A stretch of DNA of 64,000 nucleotides. Origin: Streptomyces sp. NBC_01716. Its GTDB lineage: Bacteria > Actinomycetota > Actinomycetes > Streptomycetales > Streptomycetaceae. A program made the position numbers and the translations under genes. Position 1 is the first letter of the stretch. Each line of letters begins with the position of its first letter. The stretch lies in NCBI RefSeq assembly GCF_036248275.1, contig NZ_CP109181.1:7688001-7752000 (forward strand). Reading direction: 5' to 3'. The notes beneath the pieces are model-generated. The model worked only from the letters and a program-made list of their open reading frames with translations, was not told the origin of the DNA and made no database searches. This document shows, one piece after another, positions 9,057 to 17,580 of this stretch.

Positions 9057-9821
9057 GTGGGGACCACGCAGCTGGAAACAGTGCCGGAACCGAAGTACTG
9101 GCACCTCAAGACCGTGCTGGGCGAGGCGCTTGACACCGACTTCTCGGTCGGGGAGGTCCTGCCCAACGAGCGTGACCTCGCCGCGCGCTTCGGCGTCGCG
9201 CGCGCCACGCTCCGTCAAGCACTCGAACAGCTCGAACTCGAAGGCCGGTTGCAGCGCCGCCGCGGCGTCGGCACGACCGTCGCGCCGCCGCGTATGGGTG
9301 TCGACGTGTCGACCACCCAGCAGGAGTGGCCGGGCACCGACCCGGACGCGTGGCAGCCCGTCGACTCGGTCTCCGCCGTACCGCCCGCCGCCGTGGCCAA
9401 GATGCTCGGGGCGGACACGGCGGACGAGGTCCACACGGTCCGCAGGACGCGCGTGACGCACGGACAGACCGTGGCGGCCGAGCTGCTGTACGTGCCGTCG
9501 GCGTCGGTGCCCGAACTGCCCGCCATAGACATCCCCTCGGGCCCCGCCCGCGCCCGCAGCGTCCTGCGTGAGCTTCAGCGGCTCGGCATGGAGGGCCAGG
9601 ACCGTGCCGTGGAACTGGGCTCGGCCCGGGTGGACGACGCCAAGGAACTCGACCGGCTGCCCGGCGCGCCCGTCCTCGTCGTGACCACCCGCTATCTCGC
9701 CGGAGGCCGTACCGCCGCCGTCTCGGTCGCGACCTACCGCGCGGACACCTGCCGGCTCACCTTCGGGGACACCGGCGACGTGGAGATAAGCCACCACACC
9801 GACGAGCGCAAGGCCTCCTGA
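9057..9821 (+). CDS. GntR family transcriptional regulator
   Basis: This 254-residue regulator has an N-terminal GntR winged helix (residues about 10-75; LPNERDLAARFGVARATLRQ is the recognition region). A UTRA-like effector-binding domain follows (HTVRRTRVTHGQTVAAELLY... to the end). The start is taken at GTG 9057 because GCGGAGG lies 7 bases before it; in-frame ATG codons further upstream give non-conserved, low-quality sequence. HutC-subfamily members of this kind usually sense a sugar phosphate or small metabolite. It is convergent with the ROK gene, with a 38-base gap. The ligand is not deducible. Confidence 0.88.
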   Translation: MGTTQLETVPEPKYWHLKTVLGEALDTDFSVGEVLPNERDLAARFGVARATLRQALEQLELEGRLQRRRGVGTTVAPPRMGVDVSTTQQEWPGTDPDAWQPVDSVSAVPPAAVAKMLGADTADEVHTVRRTRVTHGQTVAAELLYVPSASVPELPAIDIPSGPARARSVLRELQRLGMEGQDRAVELGSARVDDAKELDRLPGAPVLVVTTRYLAGGRTAAVSVATYRADTCRLTFGDTGDVEISHHTDERKAS

Positions 9822-9859
9822 CCCGGGCGCTCCTCACCACCCACGGCCCGTCGACTGTC

Positions 9860-11017
9860 TCAGCGGCGGGCCGTCACCGTCCCCTCGACGGCGAAGAGTT
9901 CCTCCTCGGCGTGGTCAAGTGCCAGGCGCAGCGCGCCCGTTGCCACAGCGGCCTCGCCGAGCAACGACAGGGTCACCTTCGGCGGACGCAGACAGTACCG
10001 GGACAACTCGTCGCGCAGCGGGTCGAGTACGCCGTCGAGACCGGCCGCCCAGCCGCCGATGACCACCAACTCGGGGTCGAGCGCCAGGACCAGCGCGGCC
10101 ACGTCGTGCACCAGCCGCTGGATGAACCGCTCCATCGCCTGCTCCGCCCCGGTGTCCCCCTGCTTCGCCAGGGCGAACACACGGGCCACCGCCCGCTCGT
10201 CGAGCGGATGCAGCGGCTCGTCGGTCGTCGACAGCAGCTTCTCCGGCGTCACCTCACGGCCCAGCAGATGCAGCGCCCCGATCTCACCGGCCGCGCCACC
10301 GAAGCCGCGGTGCAGCCGGCCGCCGATCAGCGAGCCGGCCCCCGGGCTGAGACCCGCCAGGACGAACACGATGTCGTCCGACTCGGTGGCCGCGCCCTTC
10401 CAGTGCTCGGCCACGGCCGCCGCGTTGGCGTCGTTCTCCACCAGCACCGGACAGCGGAACGAACGCCGAAGCCGCTCCCCGAGCGCCAGGCCCGTCCACT
10501 CCGGCAGCGCCGTACCGAGCCGTACCGTCCCGTCGGCCTCCACGATCCCGGGGGAGCCGACCCCGACGGCCCGCAGCGAACTGCGCGCCACCCCCGCGCG
10601 GCGCAGCACATCCGCGACGACGACCCGCACCCGGTCAAGCCGCTCGTCCGCCGACGCTGTCTCGGTGGCCTCGCGCGAACTGGCGCCGATGATCCGGCCG
10701 TCGAGACCCGACAGCAGCGCGGCGACCCGGTGGGGCCCGATCTCTATGCCCAGCAGATGCCCGGCCTCGGCCCGGAACCGGAACCTGCGCGCCGGCCGGC
10801 CCTGTCTGCGGGCCTCACCCTCGCCCGGCGCCGACTCCACGACCAGACCGAGTTCCATCAGCCCTTCGACGACACCTTCCACCGTCGGCCGCGACAGACC
10901 GGTGATCCGGGTGAGATCGGTGAAGGTGGGAAAGTCGGCCCCTCGCAGGGCGTGCAGCACCACGGCGGAGTTGATCCGCCGCAACAAGGAGGGATCCCCG
11001 CCGGTCAGCCGCCCCAC
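9860..11017 (-). CDS. ROK family transcriptional regulator
   Basis: This 385-residue protein has an N-terminal MarR-like winged helix (LTRITGLSRPTVEGVVEGLM, residues about 35-60) followed by a ROK sugar-kinase fold (VGSPGIVE, VENDANAAAVAEHW, GGRLHRGFGGAAGEIG). The zinc-binding Cys motif of true ROK kinases is missing, so it is a NagC/XylR-type repressor rather than a kinase. The start is set at GTG 11017 because GGGAGG lies 7 bases upstream; the frame stays open to 11491, but that part belongs to a different gene remnant. A role in sugar-responsive control, perhaps of the nearby sugar ABC transporter, is only inference. Confidence 0.85.
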   Translation of the reverse strand: MGRLTGGDPSLLRRINSAVVLHALRGADFPTFTDLTRITGLSRPTVEGVVEGLMELGLVVESAPGEGEARRQGRPARRFRFRAEAGHLLGIEIGPHRVAALLSGLDGRIIGASSREATETASADERLDRVRVVVADVLRRAGVARSSLRAVGVGSPGIVEADGTVRLGTALPEWTGLALGERLRRSFRCPVLVENDANAAAVAEHWKGAATESDDIVFVLAGLSPGAGSLIGGRLHRGFGGAAGEIGALHLLGREVTPEKLLSTTDEPLHPLDERAVARVFALAKQGDTGAEQAMERFIQRLVHDVAALVLALDPELVVIGGWAAGLDGVLDPLRDELSRYCLRPPKVTLSLLGEAAVATGALRLALDHAEEELFAVEGTVTARR

Positions 11018-11495
11018 GGTATGTCCTCCCAGCTCGTGCGCGTGTCTGCCGGATGGTACTCGGTGGTCGCCGGGGCGGCTAACGAACGACGTAATGGCAT
11101 CCGGAGCGTGCCGTAACGCTGCTTTCTTGGCCGGGAAGCGCCCCGCCTCGGCGCTCGCCTCGCACAACAGCGCTCCGGCATCCAACATGATCGCTCGCAC
11201 CAGCTGGCGCCGCAACGGTGAGTGTTCTGTGATCTGCTTGAGAGACGGCACGATCACGTGCCGGATGCCGTCTCGGCGGAATCCATCAAGGACGAGCTGC
11301 ATGAGTGCGGTGGTGGCCGCCCTCTCCATGCGTCCACCCGGCGGTTTGGTCTCGCCGGGTGGACGCATGGACATACGCGGGAGGGGCGGCGCCTTCGGTG
11401 GTTCGGCGAGGGACGCCTCGGCCCACACGACCTTTCCGCCAAGGCGCGGACGGTAGACGTCCCGCCGCTGCGTCAGGGCTTCGATGAGCATCAGG
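11018..11495 (-). pseudogene. Chimeric remnant: HATPase tail plus resolvase-like tail
   Basis: The frame upstream of the ROK start is open but looks like debris. Its first 35 codons (MLIEALTQRRDVYRPRLGGK, then VVWAEASLAEPPKAPPLP) match the C-terminal end of the HATPase encoded near 19 kb (MLIGAMVKQWDVHRPQSGGK, then DVWAELELGKPAEPPPP). The homology stops abruptly at the LMLI just inside 11495. After a large hairpin, a second stretch (GIRHVIVPSLKQITEHSPLR) resembles the VRNVVVPASKHLHTLPAL part of the resolvase-like protein near 19.7 kb. It is read as two truncated genes joined at the left edge of the accessory region. Expression as a protein is unlikely. Confidence 0.5.
11326..11370. terminator. 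Perfect 18-bp hairpin downstream of the ABC operon
   Basis: CCATGCGTCCACCCGGCG at 11326-11343 is followed by a 9-base loop and its exact complement at 11353-11370. It lies 170 bases after the last permease stop and inside the chimeric remnant. A transcription terminator for the transporter operon is the simplest reading. The perfection of the stem is unusual for decayed sequence. Confidence 0.6.
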
Positions 11496-11540
11496 AGTGT
11501 AGGGCTCGGTGCCAGGGATCTGGTGCGATCGGGGTGCTCC

Positions 11541-12428
11541 TCATTTGACGGCTCCTGCGGTCAGGCCGGCGATCACCTGGCGCTGCAGGAGGAGAAAGAG
11601 TGCGATGGGGACCATCATGATGATGGTCGCCCCGGCCATGGCACCGGTGACGTTGTACCCGAACTGCGACTTGAAGCCGGCCAAGGCCAGCTGCACGTTG
11701 TGATTGGACTGAGTGACGGTGAGCAGATTGGCGAAGAAGAACTCGTTCCAGATCTTCACGAACGCCACGACACACACGGTGGCGATGGCCGGTCGCGACA
11801 GCGGCAGGATGACCCGCCGCAGGGTGGTGAAATACCCGGCACCGTCCATGAGGGCGGCTTCTTCGATCTCCGGGGGCAACGACAGCAGGAAAGATCTCAT
11901 CACGATGAAGGAGAACGGGAACTCCAGCGCCGAGTAGAAGACGACCAACCCGATGCGGGAGTCGAACATGCCAAGCTCGCGCACCACGAAGAACACCGGC
12001 GTCGCCAGCCCCACCAAAGGGATGGCCAGGGCCAGGGCGAACATGGCGACGAGGAAGTTCCTGCCGAGGAACGCGTAGCGGGCGAGCGGATAGGCGGCCA
12101 GAAACGCCACCGTGACGGCGCCGATTGTGCCACCGGAGGCGTACAGCAGCGTGTTGAGCACGTAGGTGTGCAGATGGATCTCTGTGAACGCGTCGATGTA
12201 GCCCTGGAAGGTCGCGGGGGAGGGGAAGAACCCCTTGCCCGAGTAGACCTGCTGGCTCGTCTTGAAGGAGGACAGCATCACCCACACGGTGGGCAGCAGC
12301 GACAGCAGCGTGACCACGGTAAGGAAGCCGTAGATGAGCACCAGGAGCCACGAGCGCGGACGGGTGCGTCGCGCGCTGCGTCGGCGGGCGTCGGCGGGCG
12401 ACGTCGTGGCAGGCAGGACGGGGGTCAC
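11541..12428 (-). CDS. Carbohydrate ABC transporter permease (MalG-type)
   Basis: This 295-residue integral membrane protein has about six hydrophobic segments and the cytoplasmic EAA loop EEAALMDGAGYFTTLRRVILP, the site that docks the ATPase subunit. It is the second permease of a CUT1-type sugar importer. The start is GTG 12428, whose last bases overlap the stop of the first permease as GTGA. The upstream open frame is rejected because it runs antisense-like through the partner gene. No ATP-binding subunit is encoded here; as usual in Streptomyces, a shared MsiK-like ATPase elsewhere probably energises the system. Confidence 0.88.
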   Translation of the reverse strand: MTPVLPATTSPADARRRSARRTRPRSWLLVLIYGFLTVVTLLSLLPTVWVMLSSFKTSQQVYSGKGFFPSPATFQGYIDAFTEIHLHTYVLNTLLYASGGTIGAVTVAFLAAYPLARYAFLGRNFLVAMFALALAIPLVGLATPVFFVVRELGMFDSRIGLVVFYSALEFPFSFIVMRSFLLSLPPEIEEAALMDGAGYFTTLRRVILPLSRPAIATVCVVAFVKIWNEFFFANLLTVTQSNHNVQLALAGFKSQFGYNVTGAMAGATIIMMVPIALFLLLQRQVIAGLTAGAVK

Positions 12429-13342
12429 AGGGCTCGCTCTCCAATCCGGAAGACGCGCCGCACCGTGACGATGAGCGTGGCGCCCAGGATCAAGATCACG
12501 GAGCCGACGGCGTTGGCGTAGCCCCACTGCCCGTGCACGTAGGCACGGTAGGCGTAAAGGGCGAGAGTTGTGGTGGCGTCGTTCGGGCCGCCGGAAGTCA
12601 GGATGTAGACCAGGTCGAACATGCCGATGTCGACCAGGAGCCGCACGAGGATGACAGTGCCGATGATGTTGCGCAGCAGCGGCAGGACGATGAACAGTTG
12701 GCGCTGGATCAGGCTCGCACCGTCCGCTTCGGCGGCTTCGAGGAGTTCGGTGGGGATCGAGGCCACCTCTGCCATGACGACCACGACCACGAACCCGATG
12801 ATGAACACGAATGTGCCGGCCACAGCCCACCGGGCGGTACCGCTGTTGAACAGCCAGTCGTGCTGGCCGCCTGTGACGGGGGCGAGCAGGTTGTTCAGCA
12901 GGCCGTAGGACGGGTTGTAGAACATCGAGAACACCAGCGCGTACGCGGCCCCGGAGATGACGAACGGGATGAAGATGATCGTGCGGAAGAGCTTCCAGCC
13001 CGGCACTTTCATGGCGAGGGTCATACCGACTGCCACGCCAAGTGGTACCTGGATGACCATGGACGCGCCGCAGTAGAAGAGCGTATTGCCCGCGGCTTTC
13101 CAGAACACCGGGTCGGAGAACAGTTGGCGGTAGTTGTCCAGTCCGGTGAACGCGAAGTCGACACCGCCCCAGCGGGAGAACGCCGTAACGGCCAGCACGA
13201 CGAGCGGCACCAGGAAGAACAGGGCGAACAAGACAAGGGCGGGCAGCATCGAGACGGCGACGTGGCCACGCATGCCGGTAGGGATACGCGGCCCGGCCGC
13301 GGGCTTGGGCGCCCGCGACCGAACCTGGTGCGTGGTTCTCAC
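12425..13342 (-). CDS. Carbohydrate ABC transporter permease (MalF-type)
   Basis: This 305-residue membrane protein has six predicted hydrophobic segments and the EAA loop EAAEADGASLIQRQLFIVLPLL. It forms the sugar channel together with the following permease. A GTG start at 13342 lies 4 bases after the lipoprotein gene stop, with GGGGAGC overlapping that stop as ribosome site; further in-frame upstream sequence overlaps the binding-protein gene and is excluded. The gene order (binding protein, MalF-type, MalG-type) is standard for CUT1 importers. Confidence 0.87.
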   Translation of the reverse strand: MRTTHQVRSRAPKPAAGPRIPTGMRGHVAVSMLPALVLFALFFLVPLVVLAVTAFSRWGGVDFAFTGLDNYRQLFSDPVFWKAAGNTLFYCGASMVIQVPLGVAVGMTLAMKVPGWKLFRTIIFIPFVISGAAYALVFSMFYNPSYGLLNNLLAPVTGGQHDWLFNSGTARWAVAGTFVFIIGFVVVVVMAEVASIPTELLEAAEADGASLIQRQLFIVLPLLRNIIGTVILVRLLVDIGMFDLVYILTSGGPNDATTTLALYAYRAYVHGQWGYANAVGSVILILGATLIVTVRRVFRIGERAL

Positions 13343-13346
13343 AGCT

Positions 13347-14675
13347 CTAGCTCCCCGCCGCGGAGTCGGTGGCCAGGCGTGACAAGAAGGTTTTCGTATC
13401 GATCTTGCCCTTGACGTAGGCGGGCCACAGGTTCTTCCACGCCGCGTCGATGCCCCCGGGCGCGTGGACCCGTGCGTGGGGGAAGGTCCGGGCAACCCGG
13501 GGGATCTGGGTGACCAAGCGCGAGCTGAGCGGCTCGAGCCCTGCCGCCTCGACGGCGGCGGCGGGCACCTTGACGGGTGGGTTGGAGCCCGTCGCCTTGG
13601 CCTGCTTGACGACCTCGTCGGTGGAGGACATGAACTTCACGAACGTGCCCACCGCTTCGAGCTTGGTCCGGTCGCTCGTACCCGACACCCAGCCGGCGCC
13701 CGAGACGACGATCAGCCCTTGTCCCGCGTCCCATCCGGGGGACGGGGCGGCCCCCGTGTTGTCGTACAGCCCTGGTGCGGCGTTTGCCGACTTCAGATTG
13801 GTCTCGACGAACCATGGCCCGTTGGGGACGGTCGCGGCTTTGCCTGCCAGGTACTTCGAGGCGGCGTTCTGGAAGTCGCCGGAGAAAGAGTCGGCGTTCA
13901 CATAGCCCTTGGCCTGCCAGCCGCGGAGGCGCTCGGTGGCCTTGACCGCGGCCTTGTTGGTCGACCAGTCCTTGCTGGTGGCGATCTCAGAGGCAAGAAA
14001 GTCACCGCCTGCTGGTTGCGTGCCGATGAGGTTGGACCACATCAAAAGGGTCGCCCAGTCCCCGTCGAGTGCGATCGGGGTCACGCCCGCGTCCTTGAGC
14101 TTGGCGGCCATGGCCTCGAAGTCGTCCCAGGTCGTGGGGAACGAGTCGTAGCCCACCCTTGCCAGGAGTTTCCTGTTGTAGAAGATCCCGATGGGATCCT
14201 GCTGCTGCGGAATGGCCCACCGTTGTCCGTCCCCGCCCGACAACGCGTCGAAGGCGCGGGGCTGGAACGAGGCGGCCCACTTCGCGTCGGCCTTGAGGTC
14301 GGGCGCGAAGTCGTGCAGCTTTCCCGTACCCGACAGCGACTTGATCTCGGCGCTGTTCAGCTGGAAGACGTCGGGCAGGTCGTTGGCCAGCGCGAGGCGC
14401 TGGTAGTACTGCAGTCTGGCGTCCCCTGAGCCGGCGTTCGCGTTCTGCAGCGTCTTGACGTGGTACTTGCCTTTGTTGGCCTCGTTGAAGCGCTGCGCCG
14501 CCTCGAAGTTGAACTGCAAGAACGGATCGGTGGTGGACTCCTGGCAGGTCGCACAGGTGATCTCGATCTCTCCGGCGGCGTTGGTCGACCCGCCTTTCGA
14601 GGTTGAGCAGGCGCCGAGAGCTCCCGCTATGAGGACGGCGGTTGTCGCGGCGACGACCGTCTTGGTGTTACGCAT
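13347..14675 (-). CDS. Extracellular sugar-binding lipoprotein of ABC importer
   Basis: This 442-residue family 1 solute-binding protein begins with a lipoprotein signal ending in the lipobox LIAGALGAC (Cys 23 would be lipidated), followed by a Ser/Gly-rich linker and a CATC pair. The body shows the usual binding-protein fold features (FNEANKGKYHVKTL, FYNRKLLARVGYDSFPTTWDDF, VPNGPWFVE). It captures a sugar outside the cell and delivers it to the two permeases downstream. The ATG at 14675 has a GTGAGG site about 8 bases before it. The ligand is not determinable, but the coupled FAD oxidoreductase suggests an oxidisable carbohydrate or derivative. Confidence 0.87.
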   Translation of the reverse strand: MRNTKTVVAATTAVLIAGALGACSTSKGGSTNAAGEIEITCATCQESTTDPFLQFNFEAAQRFNEANKGKYHVKTLQNANAGSGDARLQYYQRLALANDLPDVFQLNSAEIKSLSGTGKLHDFAPDLKADAKWAASFQPRAFDALSGGDGQRWAIPQQQDPIGIFYNRKLLARVGYDSFPTTWDDFEAMAAKLKDAGVTPIALDGDWATLLMWSNLIGTQPAGGDFLASEIATSKDWSTNKAAVKATERLRGWQAKGYVNADSFSGDFQNAASKYLAGKAATVPNGPWFVETNLKSANAAPGLYDNTGAAPSPGWDAGQGLIVVSGAGWVSGTSDRTKLEAVGTFVKFMSSTDEVVKQAKATGSNPPVKVPAAAVEAAGLEPLSSRLVTQIPRVARTFPHARVHAPGGIDAAWKNLWPAYVKGKIDTKTFLSRLATDSAAGS

Positions 14676-14781
14676 GGTCCGCCTCACTTCTTTGTACGGC
14701 GTGGTTGGGGTGTTACGAGGTCCTTTGCTGGTCGGCAGGCCGGAATGCGGGCCCAGCGCCAACGCGCTTCAGTGGCGATCG

Positions 14782-16413
14782 TCAGTAACCGACGATCTTC
14801 GGCCAGTGCCGCTCGACGCCGACGGCGTCCAGCTCGGCCTGGAACTCGTCGAGCAGCTTGTCGTCGGCGCGGACCTGGGAGGGGGTGACGTCCCGGGCCG
14901 CGCAGAAGCCGATGAGGTGGCCGTCGACCTCGCCGATGTTCCACTCCACCAGGGGCATCCGGTAGGCGCCGTTGGTGATGTGGGTGGTGCCGATGTTCTT
15001 CGCGCCGGCAAGGAGGTTGGTGACCCGCACGGGAATGAGCGCGCCCAGGGGCAGCTCGAAAGGGCAGCAGCCGATGTCGATGTAGGAGTCGCCGCCGGTG
15101 GAGGGATGCAGGTCGATGCGGTACATGCCGACCCCGACGCTGTCGCGGTGCCGCACGGCGCCGCGGTTCCCGCGAACCTCCAGGGAGATCTCCTGCTCGA
15201 CGATCGTGTGCTCGGCCACGATGCGACGCGATTCGCGGATGTACGGTGCCTTGGCCAGCCCATCGGGGCTGTCGCCCAGCACATCACCACGCAGACGCAG
15301 CCCCGGCCAGCCGTTGCCGCCATCGGGACGCGGAGCGGCGGTCTGCAGCCAGTACAGCAGGCTCAGCGATAGCTCACGGGCCCGCTTCAGGTGGAACTCG
15401 ACCTGCTCCGCGGGGACATCGAAGACGGGACCGTCCCAGTAGTCCACCTGCGGCCAGTTCACCAGCGTGATGTCGGACTCGTAGGCATCAGGCAGAAAGT
15501 TCTGGGCTGCCGCGATGCGGCGGAAAGTCCACAGGTTGCGGTCCATGCGCCCCACCCGCTGGTCCGCGTAGTCCGGACGGATGAGCGTGTGGTCCTCGAC
15601 GGGGTTCGGGAAGAACGTGTGGTGCGAGGGCGCGAGCGTCTTGGGATGGGGTGCGGTCAGCGACAGCCGGCCGTCCGGCGAGTCCGTCGCCGAGGAGGTC
15701 AGGAAGTGTTCGTAGCTGTCGGGGCGCGTGATCGTGAAGTCCCCGCCCTCGACGTGGTCGAGGGCGAAACACACCGAGATCGGCTGCATGTTGAGTGGGG
15801 CCGGCAGTTCCGGGGCGTGCGGTTCACCGGTGACGTCCCGCGACTCGGCGCCGGTGACGTACTCGACGCCCGCCAGCGGCAGCAGGTCGCCAGTCTCTGT
15901 TGCATCGACGAACCAGGTAGCGCTCACCGTCGTAAGATCACCAGTACGACGATTACGTAGAGTTATCGACTCCAGCGTGTCGGGGTCATCCGTGTTCGTC
16001 ACGGACACCGGCTCGTGCTCCATCAGTACCCGGATGCGCCCGGATGCCCGGTGCGGCGCGATGAGAGCCTCGATTACGGCGAGGGACACGCGCGGCTCGT
16101 GGCAGAGGTCGGAGACCTTGGCGGAGCCGGGATTGAAGGCCACCGTGCGGCGGGCCGCCTCGGTTAGGGGGTAGTGCCGGCGGTAGTAGGAGCGGATGTC
16201 TTCACGGAACTGACGGTAGGTGGCTGTGCAGCCGAACCGCTCAATCCACACGTGCTCGTCCGGGGGGACCCCCTGACTCGTCAGGACGCCGCCAAGCCAG
16301 TCGGTCGGCTCGGTCAGGACAACGCTCACGCCACGTCGTGCCGCGGCCAGTGCGGCCGAGAAGCCGCCCAGGCCACCGCCGACCACGAGAAGTTGTGTCT
16401 CAATCTCGGTCAT
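14782..16413 (-). CDS. FAD-dependent oxidoreductase (FAD_oxidored family)
   Basis: This 543-residue protein opens with a dinucleotide-binding motif (LLVVGGGLGGFSAALAAARR) and the WLGGVLTSQGVPPDEH segment typical of the pfam12831-type FAD enzymes that often accompany sugar transporters. Further family marks are WFVDATETGDLLPLAGVEY and, near the C-terminus, GTTHITNGAYR. It probably oxidises or dehydrates the imported compound in the cytoplasm. It lies 106 bases upstream of the binding-protein gene on the same strand and is divergent from the AraC regulator. A short run of A/T-ending rare codons (15934-15966) stands out within it. Confidence 0.8.
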   Translation of the reverse strand: MTEIETQLLVVGGGLGGFSAALAAARRGVSVVLTEPTDWLGGVLTSQGVPPDEHVWIERFGCTATYRQFREDIRSYYRRHYPLTEAARRTVAFNPGSAKVSDLCHEPRVSLAVIEALIAPHRASGRIRVLMEHEPVSVTNTDDPDTLESITLRNRRTGDLTTVSATWFVDATETGDLLPLAGVEYVTGAESRDVTGEPHAPELPAPLNMQPISVCFALDHVEGGDFTITRPDSYEHFLTSSATDSPDGRLSLTAPHPKTLAPSHHTFFPNPVEDHTLIRPDYADQRVGRMDRNLWTFRRIAAAQNFLPDAYESDITLVNWPQVDYWDGPVFDVPAEQVEFHLKRARELSLSLLYWLQTAAPRPDGGNGWPGLRLRGDVLGDSPDGLAKAPYIRESRRIVAEHTIVEQEISLEVRGNRGAVRHRDSVGVGMYRIDLHPSTGGDSYIDIGCCPFELPLGALIPVRVTNLLAGAKNIGTTHITNGAYRMPLVEWNIGEVDGHLIGFCAARDVTPSQVRADDKLLDEFQAELDAVGVERHWPKIVGY

Positions 16414-16447
16414 GCCGAGATCTCACCACCGGAAATGCGCCGGTAAC

Positions 16448-17437
16448 ATGGCCAGAGTGAGCAAGCCTGTGTCTGGAATTGATGCGGCCTCCCGACGCCT
16501 GAGAATCGTCAATTCTGTGGTCCGCAGCGTCGTCCACCTCCCCGGCTCCCAAATCGGGCCCCGCGTGCAGGGCAATGTTCAGCTGATGCTGATCCATGCC
16601 GGAACGATGGTCGTGCACGTGGACGACCGCCACCCGTACGCCGTCCCCGCAGGGCAGATGTGCATCCTGCTGCCCGGCCACACCGAGGTGATTGGCTTCG
16701 CCGAGGGCGCCGAGACTCGCCAGACGCTCGTACGCGGTGAGCTTGACGAGCTCACCCCGCAAATGAACCGATGGCTGGAGGCAGTGCGCCCGGCCAGACC
16801 GTTGTCCTCCGCCCTGACGTACATGGCGCGCGAGGCATTGATCACCGAACAGACCCGCCTCACCGCCCAAGGCGCACTGGTCGACGCGCTGGCTACGGCA
16901 CTGCTGTGGCGCTTCATCGCCGAGTTCGAGAATCTGCCCGCCGCACTGCCGGCGCCCATCGAGGACGCCCGGCTGTTCATCCACCGCAACGTCCAGAGCG
17001 ACATCGACCTAACGGCCATTTCCGCGGCCGCGGGGGTGAGCTCTGAGCACCTGGTGCGCTTGTTCCGTGAGCACATGAACACCACACCCGTGCGCTATCT
17101 GTGGGACCGACGCGTCACTCACGGCATCGAGTTGTTGACCAGTTCGGGGCTGCCGGTCGGATCGATCGCGGCGTGCTCGGGCTTCAAGACGAGCTTCCAT
17201 TTCGCGCGCAAGGTCAAGGAGGCCACCGGCCTGTCACCGACGGCGCTGCGCGCGTGCAACTGGTCCCAGCACCCAACGGACGCCGGCGACAACTATCGAC
17301 CGTCCCAGGCCGCTGCTCGATCCAAGGAGCGCGGGGAGCGGAACACTCCCGGCGAGGAGGAAGGGGTGGCCGACGCCTCCAGCCATCCGGAGAGTGGACC
17401 AGCGGCCCGCCCGCGCAGCGAGTGGCCGACTCCGTAG
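16448..17437 (+). CDS. AraC family transcriptional regulator
   Basis: This 329-residue protein has an N-terminal cupin-like sensing domain (residues about 15-110, with HPYAVPAGQMCILLPGHTE). An AraC/XylS double helix-turn-helix follows (IDLTAISAAAGVSSEHLVRL and VGSIAACSGFKTSFHFARK, ending TGLSPTALR). It is divergent from the FAD oxidoreductase, so it likely controls the uptake locus in response to its sugar. The start at ATG 16448 is uncertain; GTG 16457 or an upstream GTG are possible. After the HTH there is an unusual tail of about 60 hydrophilic residues, and the stop lies only 9 bases before the insertion sequence, so the tail may have been altered by insertion. Confidence 0.8.
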   Translation: MARVSKPVSGIDAASRRLRIVNSVVRSVVHLPGSQIGPRVQGNVQLMLIHAGTMVVHVDDRHPYAVPAGQMCILLPGHTEVIGFAEGAETRQTLVRGELDELTPQMNRWLEAVRPARPLSSALTYMAREALITEQTRLTAQGALVDALATALLWRFIAEFENLPAALPAPIEDARLFIHRNVQSDIDLTAISAAAGVSSEHLVRLFREHMNTTPVRYLWDRRVTHGIELLTSSGLPVGSIAACSGFKTSFHFARKVKEATGLSPTALRACNWSQHPTDAGDNYRPSQAAARSKERGERNTPGEEEGVADASSHPESGPAARPRSEWPTP

Positions 17438-17517
17438 GTGACGACCGGGCCCCGGCGTTTGCCCGGATCGCCCCGGCCTGGGCCGGTTGATCATGCTGGC
17501 GGGCCCCGGAAGCAGAT

Positions 17518-17580
17518 GAACACGGCACCTGTGGATCATGGAGTTCTCTACGCTGCAAGATCCACGAAGGTGCCGTGTTC
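17518..17580 (+). promoter_or_regulatory. Hairpin covering the transposase start
   Basis: GAACACGGCACCTGTGGATC at 17518-17537 can pair with 17559-17580 (GATCCAC, two extra bases, then AGGTGCCGTGTTC). The right arm contains the transposase GTG start codon at 17575. Readthrough RNA entering from outside would fold and hide the start, while a shorter internal transcript would not. Confidence 0.6.

Noticed and set aside
11018..11491. N-terminal extension of the ROK regulator to 11491
   Set aside because: A strong ribosome site and normal family length place the start at 11017; the extension resembles unrelated gene tails.
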